Of a DNA stretch of 19,725 nt, positions 14,619 through 19,725 are shown piece after piece. The DNA lies in NCBI RefSeq assembly GCF_946480385.1, contig NZ_CAMLJP010000112.1, forward strand, positions 1 through 19,725. Reading direction: 5' to 3'. Below the pieces are notes generated by a model, which saw only the letters and a list, made by a program, of their open reading frames with translations, ran no database searches and was not told the origin of the DNA. The stretch's first letter is position 1. Each line of letters opens with the position of its first letter. This stretch comes from an uncultured Azospirillum sp. (lineage in GTDB: Bacteria; Pseudomonadota; Alphaproteobacteria; Azospirillales; Azospirillaceae). Made by a program: the position numbers and the translations under genes.

Positions 14619-16157
14619 GTGTTTCGAATCCTGCGCAACCTGATCCGGATGGCCGTGATCGGCCGGACGGTCGCCCGTCACGACGCCCTGCCCACCAGCC
14701 TCCTCGGCACCGCCCCCGGCCTGCTCTGGCTGTGGCGCCGCATCGCCCGCAAGGACGTGCCCGGCCGCGAGGGCGAGCGGCTGGCCCGTGCGCTGGCCGA
14801 ACTCGGGCCCACCTACATCAAGCTGGGACAGCTTCTGTCCACCCGCTCCGATCTGGTCGGCGAGCGGATGGCCGTCGATCTGGCCGAGTTGCAGGACAAG
14901 CTGCCGCCCTTCCCCGCCCATCAGGCCCGCGCCATCATCGAGGCGGAGTTCGGCCAGCCGGTCCATGCCCTGTTCCAGAGCTTCGACGACAAGCCGGTCG
15001 CCGCCGCCTCCATCGCCCAGGTGCATTTCGCCGTCACCGCCGACGGGCAGGAGGTGGCGGTCAAGGTGCTGCGTCCGGGGATCGAGCAGGCCTTCGAACG
15101 CGACATCGACCTGTTCTACCGGCTGGCGGCGCTCGCCCAATGGGTGCTGCCCCGGCTGAAGCGGCTGCGGCTGACTGAAATCGTCGACACCTTCGCCCGC
15201 ACCTCCCGCCTGGAGATGGATTTGCGGATGGAGGCGGCCGCCGCGTCGGAGCTGGCGTCGAACTTCAAGGACGATGACACCTTCAACGTGCCGAAGGTCG
15301 ATTGGGAGCGCACCGGCGGCCGGGTGCTGACGCTGGAGCGCATCCGCGGCTTCAAGGTGGACGAGCCGGCCCGCATCTCCGCCGCCGGTTTCAACCGCGA
15401 CGAGATCCTGGCGATGGCCTCGGCCAGCTTCTTCAACCAGGTCTTCCGCGACGGCTTCTTCCACGCCGACCTGCATCCCGGCAACCTGTTCATCAACGAA
15501 CAGGGCACCATCACCGCCGTCGATTTCGGCATCATGGGCCGGCTGGACCGCGAGACGCGCTATTACCTCGCGGACATGCTGATCGGCTTCCTGACCGGCG
15601 ACTACCGCCGCGTCGCCATCGTGCATTTCGAGGCCGGCTACGTCCCGCGCCACCAGTCGATCGAGATCTTCACCCAGGCCTGCCGCGCCATCGGCGAGCC
15701 CTTGCAGAACAAGCCGCTGGCCGACATCTCGGTCGGCCGCCTGCTGGCCCAGCTGTTCGCCGTCACCGAACAGTTCGAGATGGAGACCCAGCCGCAGCTG
15801 CTCCTCCTGCAAAAGAGCATGCTGACGGCCGAGGGCGTCGGCCGCCTGCTGAACCCCAACATCAACATGTGGGAGCTGGCCCGGCCGCTGATCGAGGAGT
15901 GGATGCGCGAGAATCGAGGGCCGGAGGCGCAGTTCATCAACGATGCCGGCGCCATCCTGTCCACCGTCCGCCGCATCCCCGCCCTGGTCAGCGAAGCCGA
16001 GCGGGTGACCCGCGACATCGCGGAAGGCGGTGTGCGCCTGCACCCGCAGACCGTCCGCCAGATGCTGAACGGCTGGGAAACCCGCCGCCGCTCGGACCGC
16101 GCCGCCCTGTGGGTGATCGCGGCCCTGCTGGCGGTGATCGCCGTCCAGATGCTGTAA
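14619..16157 (+). CDS. ubiB: Ubiquinone biosynthesis protein UbiB (atypical kinase/ATPase)
   Basis: A 512-residue member of the ABC1/ADCK/UbiB atypical protein-kinase-like family, whose ATPase activity supports ubiquinone biosynthesis at the inner membrane. Visible motifs: the family KxGQ in YIKLGQLLSTR (Lys68-Gln71), the Ala-rich nucleotide loop AAASIAQVH (128-136), Lys149 in VAVKVLRPG, the catalytic loop ADLHPGNLF (283-291) and the DFG (302-304). A C-terminal hydrophobic helix (ALWVIAALLAVIAVQML) is a membrane anchor. The start is GTG at 14619, six bases after the ubiE stop, with no clear Shine-Dalgarno, consistent with translational coupling. The stop lies two bases from that of the convergent dehydrogenase. 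Confidence 0.96.
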   Translation: MFRILRNLIRMAVIGRTVARHDALPTSLLGTAPGLLWLWRRIARKDVPGREGERLARALAELGPTYIKLGQLLSTRSDLVGERMAVDLAELQDKLPPFPAHQARAIIEAEFGQPVHALFQSFDDKPVAAASIAQVHFAVTADGQEVAVKVLRPGIEQAFERDIDLFYRLAALAQWVLPRLKRLRLTEIVDTFARTSRLEMDLRMEAAAASELASNFKDDDTFNVPKVDWERTGGRVLTLERIRGFKVDEPARISAAGFNRDEILAMASASFFNQVFRDGFFHADLHPGNLFINEQGTITAVDFGIMGRLDRETRYYLADMLIGFLTGDYRRVAIVHFEAGYVPRHQSIEIFTQACRAIGEPLQNKPLADISVGRLLAQLFAVTEQFEMETQPQLLLLQKSMLTAEGVGRLLNPNINMWELARPLIEEWMRENRGPEAQFINDAGAILSTVRRIPALVSEAERVTRDIAEGGVRLHPQTVRQMLNGWETRRRSDRAALWVIAALLAVIAVQML

Positions 16158-16159
16158 AC

Positions 16160-17086
16160 TCAATACCCCCGGCTGCGGTCCACCAGATTGGGCAGCGGCC
16201 GGCCCTCGCGCAGGGCCTTCACCGCGTCGGCCACCTGCACGGCGCAGCGGGACGGGTGGGTGATCCCGGCGACATGGGGGGTAATGCGGACCTTCGGATG
16301 ACGCCAGAGCGGATGGTCGGCCGGCAGCGGCTCCGTCGCGAAGACGTCCAGGCTGGCGCCGTGCAGATGCCCGCTCTCCAGCGCGTCGAGCAGGTCCGAC
16401 TCGACCAGATGCCCGCCGCGGGCGGCGTTGATCACCACCGCCCCCTTGGGCAAGGCGGCGAACAGGTCGGCATTCATGATGCCGCGGGTCTCGTTGGTCA
16501 GCGGCAGCAGGCAAACCAGAAAATCGCACTGCGGCAGCATCGCCGCCAGCCCGTCGGGACCGGAAAAGCTCTCCACCCCCTCGATGCTCTTCGGGCTGCG
16601 GCTCCAGCCCATCAGGCGGTATTCCAGGGTCCGCAGCGTGCGGGCCGACGCCGCCCCCAGCTCGCCCAACCCCAGGAAGCCGACGGTCACCTCGGAGGCC
16701 GGACGATGGTCCCTCTGCTCCCACCGCGCCTCGGCTTGGAGGGCGGCATAGCCGTCCATCAGCCGGTGCCAGTAGAGAACCTGAAAAGCCACATAGCCGG
16801 CCATGTCGACCGTCAGCCCGTCCGCCACCATGCGGACCAGCGGCACGTCGGGCAGGGTCGGATCCTCCAGAATCGGCTCCACCCCGGCGCCTAGCGAGAC
16901 GATCAGCTTCAGGTTGGGCAGCGTCGCCAGCATGCCGGCCGGCGGCTTCCACACCACCGCCACCTCGATGTCGGCGGCGTCGCCGGTCTCGGGCCAGACG
17001 CGCATCTCCACGCCGGGAAGATGGCGGGCGATTTCCCGGCGCCAATCCTCGGCGCTGTCGCTGGCGGAGCAGAACAGAAGCGTCAC
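16160..17086 (-). CDS. 2-hydroxyacid dehydrogenase, GhrA-type (glyoxylate/hydroxypyruvate reductase A)
   Basis: A 308-residue NAD(P)-dependent D-isomer-specific 2-hydroxyacid dehydrogenase. The Rossmann signature GFLGLGELG (136-144) is followed by the catalytic triad of the family: Arg223 in NAARGG, Glu252 in ATEPLP and His271 in TPHVAG. The overall sequence, with its short N-terminal half, fits the GhrA subgroup that reduces glyoxylate and hydroxypyruvate, but the substrate is not certain. The start is GTG at 17084-17086 with AGGGG about eight bases upstream. It is divergent from the pseudouridine synthase and converges on ubiB with a two-base gap, with no terminator hairpin between. Confidence 0.92.
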   Translation of the reverse strand: MTLLFCSASDSAEDWRREIARHLPGVEMRVWPETGDAADIEVAVVWKPPAGMLATLPNLKLIVSLGAGVEPILEDPTLPDVPLVRMVADGLTVDMAGYVAFQVLYWHRLMDGYAALQAEARWEQRDHRPASEVTVGFLGLGELGAASARTLRTLEYRLMGWSRSPKSIEGVESFSGPDGLAAMLPQCDFLVCLLPLTNETRGIMNADLFAALPKGAVVINAARGGHLVESDLLDALESGHLHGASLDVFATEPLPADHPLWRHPKVRITPHVAGITHPSRCAVQVADAVKALREGRPLPNLVDRSRGY

Positions 17087-17166
17087 GGCCGAACCCCTGC
17101 TATCAAGAGATCATGTTGGGGTGCGAACGATAGCGCCTTTCCCGAACCGCGCAAGGAAGCAAGCCC

Positions 17167-17826
17167 GTGCCGCGCCTGATCCTGCTGAACAAGCCCTATG
17201 GCGTGCTGCCGCAATTCACCGACGACCAGGGTCGTCCGACCCTGGCGGAACTGGTGCCGGTGAAGGGTGTCTATGCCGCCGGCCGGCTCGACCGCGACAG
17301 CGAGGGGCTGCTGGCGCTGAGCGACGATGGCCCGTTGATCGCCCGCATCGCCTCGCCCGCCAACAAGATGCCCAAGACTTACTGGGTGCAGGTGGAGGGT
17401 ATCCCGACCGACGGAGCGCTGGAGGCTCTGCGCCGCGGCGTCACGCTGAAGGACGGCCCCACCCTGCCGGCCGAGGTGCGGCGGATGGAGGAACCGGAGT
17501 CGCTGTGGCCGCGCGATCCGCCTGTGCGCTACCGCGCCGCCATCCCGACCAGCTGGATCGCGCTGACCATCCGCGAGGGACGCAACCGGCAGGTCCGCCG
17601 CATGACCGCGGCGGTCGGCTTCCCCACCCTGCGGCTGATCCGCTGGGCGATCGGCGACTGGACATTGGACGGGCTGGCGCCGGGGCAGTGGCGGGAGGTC
17701 CCCCAACCGCCCGCGACACCCGGCAAAGGGCCAAAGGCCCCGGCACCAACCGGTAAGCGCGACCCCGTCAGGCCGCGCCGAACAGTTGCTCCTCGCTCAG
17801 CGCCATCACGCTCGCGGAGCCGTTGA
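17167..17826 (+). CDS. 23S rRNA pseudouridine synthase, RluE-like
   Basis: A 219-residue RsuA/RluB/E/F-family pseudouridine synthase. [11 protein letters not shown] (39-49) contains the catalytic Asp42. [20 protein letters not shown] is the conserved C-terminal core. The protein lacks an N-terminal S4 domain, which fits RluE (target U2457 of 23S rRNA in E. coli) rather than RluB or RluF. The start is GTG with a GGAAG seven bases before it. Beyond about residue 180 the chain becomes a Pro/Lys/Arg/Ser tail ending SAPSRSRSR. The last 59 bases overlap the 3' end of the convergent acyl-CoA dehydrogenase gene, so the tail is encoded partly opposite another gene. Confidence 0.92.
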   Translation: MPRLILLNKPYGVLPQFTDDQGRPTLAELVPVKGVYAAGRLDRDSEGLLALSDDGPLIARIASPANKMPKTYWVQVEGIPTDGALEALRRGVTLKDGPTLPAEVRRMEEPESLWPRDPPVRYRAAIPTSWIALTIREGRNRQVRRMTAAVGFPTLRLIRWAIGDWTLDGLAPGQWREVPQPPATPGKGPKAPAPTGKRDPVRPRRTVAPRSAPSRSRSR

Positions 17827-19588
17827 CGACGGTCGCCCGCAGCGCCGCCGCCTTCGGCAGCACATGGGTGGCGTAGAAGCGGGCGGTCAGCGGCTTGGCC
17901 GACAGGAAGGCGGTGTCGGCATCGCCCTCCGCCAGCCGTTCCGCCGCCACCTTGGCGGCGCGGGCAAGCTGCCAGCCGCCGGCGACGACACCCATCAGCT
18001 CCAGCAGCGTCACCGACGCGGCGGCCGGCAGGCGCGGGTCCTGCTTCGCCACGCTCAGCACCCAGGCCACCGCCTGCTTGGCCTCATGCACCGCCGCGAC
18101 CAGCTCGGCGCCGGTGACGCGCAGCGACTCGTCGGCATGGCCGGACAGCTCGCCGCCCAACGCCGCGATCTCGTCCAGCAGACCGTTGGCGGTCGCCCCG
18201 CCGTCGCGCAGGATCTTGCGGTTGATCAGGTCGTTGGCCTGGATGGCGGTCGTGCCTTCATAGATCGTGGTGATGCGGGCGTCGCGCAGATGCTGGGCGG
18301 CGCCGGTCTCCTCGATGAAGCCCATGCCGCCATGGACCTGCACGCCGTCCGACGCCAACTGCTGCCCGGTCTCGGTGCACCAGCCCTTGGCGATGGGGGT
18401 CAGCAGGTCGACCAGCATGGCGGCCCGGCCGCGCGCCGCCTCGTCGGCATGGTGGTGTGCCACGTCGACCGCGGCGGCGGCGGTGTAGAGGACGCCGCGC
18501 ATCGCCTCGATCCGCGCCTTCATGCCCATCAGCAGGCGGCGGACGTCGGGATGGTTGACGATGCCCTTCGACTGGCCCTCGGCCCAGCCCAGCGGCTTGC
18601 CCTGCACGCGGTCGCGGGCATAGGCCAGCGCCTGCTGGTAGGCGCGCTCGGCGATCGACAGGCCCTGCATGGCGACGTTCAGCCGGGCGTGGTTCATCAT
18701 GGCGAACATGTATTCCAGGCCGCGGTTCGGCTCGCCCACCAGGAAGCCGGTCGCCCCGCCCTCGTCGCCGAAGGACAGAACGGCGGTCGGGCTGCCGTGG
18801 ATGCCCAGCTTGTGCTCCAGCGACACGCACTTCACCTGATTGCGGGCGCCCAGGCTGCCGTCGGCATTGACCAGGAATTTCGGCACGACGAACAGGCTGA
18901 TGCCCTTCACGCCCGGAGGCGCATTGGGCAGCCGGGCCAGCACCAGATGGACGATGTTCTCCGTCAGGTCATGGTCGCCATAGGTGATGAAGATCTTCTG
19001 GCCGCTGACGAGGTAATGGTCGCCGTTCGGCACCGCGCGCGACCGCGTGGCGGCGAGGTCCGACCCCGCCTGCGGCTCGGTGATGTTCATGGTGCCGGTC
19101 CACTCGCCCGAGATCATCTTGGGCAAATAGATGTCCTTCAGCGCGTCCGAGCCATAAAGCCGCACCGCATTCACCGCCCCCTGCGTCAGCATCGGGCAGA
19201 GCGCGAAGGCCATGTTGGCGGAATGCCACATCTCCTGCACGGCGGTGTTCAGCAGGTTGGGCAGCCCCATGCCGCCGCGCGTGGGATCGAAGGGCAGCCC
19301 GTTCCAGCCGCCCTCCACCAGTGCCTGCCACGCCGCCCCCCAGCCCTCCGCCGTGCGGGCGATGCCGTCGGCGCCGAGCTTGGCACCCTGGACATCACCG
19401 ATGCGGTTCAGCGGGGCCAGGATGTTCTCGGCGATCTTCGCCGCCTCGCCCAGGATGCTGTCCACCATGTCGGGGCTGGCATCCTCGAAGCCCGGCAGAG
19501 CCGCCACGTCGGCCATGCCGGCGAGGTGGTCGAGGACGAAGCGGATCTCTTTCAGCGGCGGGGTATAGGGGATCGCGGCGGCGGTCAT
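17768..19588 (-). CDS. Acyl-CoA dehydrogenase, large DmdC-like subfamily
   Basis: FAD-dependent acyl-CoA dehydrogenase of 606 residues, longer than the ~380 of classical enzymes. It has the N-terminal extension and the extra C-terminal domain typical of the subfamily that includes 3-methylmercaptopropionyl-CoA dehydrogenase (DmdC). Landmarks: [12 protein letters not shown] (167-178) in the FAD/substrate region, [20 protein letters not shown], and the catalytic-base motif IYEGTTAIQ with Glu444. The substrate cannot be told from sequence; beta-oxidation or branched/sulfur acyl-CoA are both possible. The start has AGAGG about seven bases upstream. etfA ends 38 bases upstream in the same direction, so the enzyme is probably co-expressed with its electron acceptor. 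Its 3' end overlaps the convergent RluE-like gene. Confidence 0.95.
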   Translation of the reverse strand: MTAAAIPYTPPLKEIRFVLDHLAGMADVAALPGFEDASPDMVDSILGEAAKIAENILAPLNRIGDVQGAKLGADGIARTAEGWGAAWQALVEGGWNGLPFDPTRGGMGLPNLLNTAVQEMWHSANMAFALCPMLTQGAVNAVRLYGSDALKDIYLPKMISGEWTGTMNITEPQAGSDLAATRSRAVPNGDHYLVSGQKIFITYGDHDLTENIVHLVLARLPNAPPGVKGISLFVVPKFLVNADGSLGARNQVKCVSLEHKLGIHGSPTAVLSFGDEGGATGFLVGEPNRGLEYMFAMMNHARLNVAMQGLSIAERAYQQALAYARDRVQGKPLGWAEGQSKGIVNHPDVRRLLMGMKARIEAMRGVLYTAAAAVDVAHHHADEAARGRAAMLVDLLTPIAKGWCTETGQQLASDGVQVHGGMGFIEETGAAQHLRDARITTIYEGTTAIQANDLINRKILRDGGATANGLLDEIAALGGELSGHADESLRVTGAELVAAVHEAKQAVAWVLSVAKQDPRLPAAASVTLLELMGVVAGGWQLARAAKVAAERLAEGDADTAFLSAKPLTARFYATHVLPKAAALRATVVNGSASVMALSEEQLFGAA

Positions 19589-19626
19589 GGGGGACCTCTT
19601 CGGGGGAACGGAGGAAATGAACGGGA

Positions 19627-19725
19627 TCAGACGGCCTGCTGCAGCTCCGGCAGCGCCTTGAACAGGTCGGCGACGAGGCCGTAGTCGGCGACCTGGAAGA
19701 TCGGCGCCTCCTCGTCCTTGTTGAT
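19627..19725 (-). CDS. etfA: Electron transfer flavoprotein alpha subunit, C-terminal fragment at window edge
   Basis: The last 32 codons and TGA of a gene running in from the right. The translation [20 protein letters not shown] followed by [12 protein letters not shown] is the conserved EtfA C-terminus, including FAD-domain residues. EtfAB takes electrons from acyl-CoA dehydrogenases and passes them to ETF:ubiquinone oxidoreductase. The neighbouring acyl-CoA dehydrogenase gene is 38 bases downstream, a functionally sensible pair. The rest of the gene is outside the window. Confidence 0.93.
   Translation of the reverse strand: MNKDEEAPIFQVADYGLVADLFKALPELQQAV

Noticed and set aside
14334..17045. 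903-codon minus-strand frame spanning part of ubiE, all of ubiB and the GhrA-like gene
   Set aside because: Antisense to two certain genes and out of frame with a third. It has no protein-like signature.
17786..19684. 632-codon plus-strand open frame opposite the acyl-CoA dehydrogenase
   Set aside because: Same codon-bias shadow effect. It lacks any recognisable motif, and the minus-strand gene has all family signatures.

Overview
The window is a high-GC bacterial chromosome segment, about two thirds G+C by eye. Gene content points to an alphaproteobacterium, most likely Rhodospirillales and Azospirillum-like. This is inferred from the family mix: a REC-DUF3369-HD-GYP regulator, a DmdC-like acyl-CoA dehydrogenase next to etfA, ubiE-ubiB, and rpmI-rplT-pheS-pheT with no infC directly upstream. 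It looks like a core-genome neighbourhood with a few accessory insertions. I see no tRNA, rRNA, insertion sequence, prophage or CRISPR array.

Left part (1-5800). The 3' end of lepA (translation factor EF-4) closes with a strong intrinsic terminator. A permuted NlpC/P60-like papain-fold protein (minus) faces it. Then come a secreted PRC-barrel-like protein with a methionine pentapeptide-repeat tail, a type I L-asparaginase (minus), a small proline-rich ORF (minus), a LysR regulator, and a secreted SH3/SPOR-like protein whose start codon overlaps the LysR stop.

Middle (5800-13800). An HD-GYP response regulator with an unusual active site faces a stand-alone CheY-like receiver. An AT-richer intergenic stretch follows. 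The minus-strand translation operon reads rpmI-rplT-pheS-DUF4160-DUF2442-pheT. Two small genes of unknown function sit between the two phenylalanyl-tRNA synthetase subunits. An intrinsic terminator lies so close upstream of pheS that read-through (attenuation-like) control is plausible. The rpmI promoter is recognisable. Upstream of ubiE lie two copies of a 40-bp dyad element with identical geometry.

Right part (13800-19725). ubiE and ubiB (ubiquinone biosynthesis) form a tight pair. They converge on a GhrA-type 2-hydroxyacid dehydrogenase. An RluE-type 23S rRNA pseudouridine synthase has a 3' end that overlaps the 3' end of a convergent acyl-CoA dehydrogenase. The window ends in the last codons of etfA, which lies upstream of the dehydrogenase in the same direction; together they would pass electrons from acyl-CoA oxidation to the ubiquinone pool that UbiE and UbiB help to make.

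The best candidates for new biology are the DUF4160-DUF2442 cassette inside pheST, the paired dyads before ubiE, the substituted HD-GYP centre, and the Met-repeat secreted protein.
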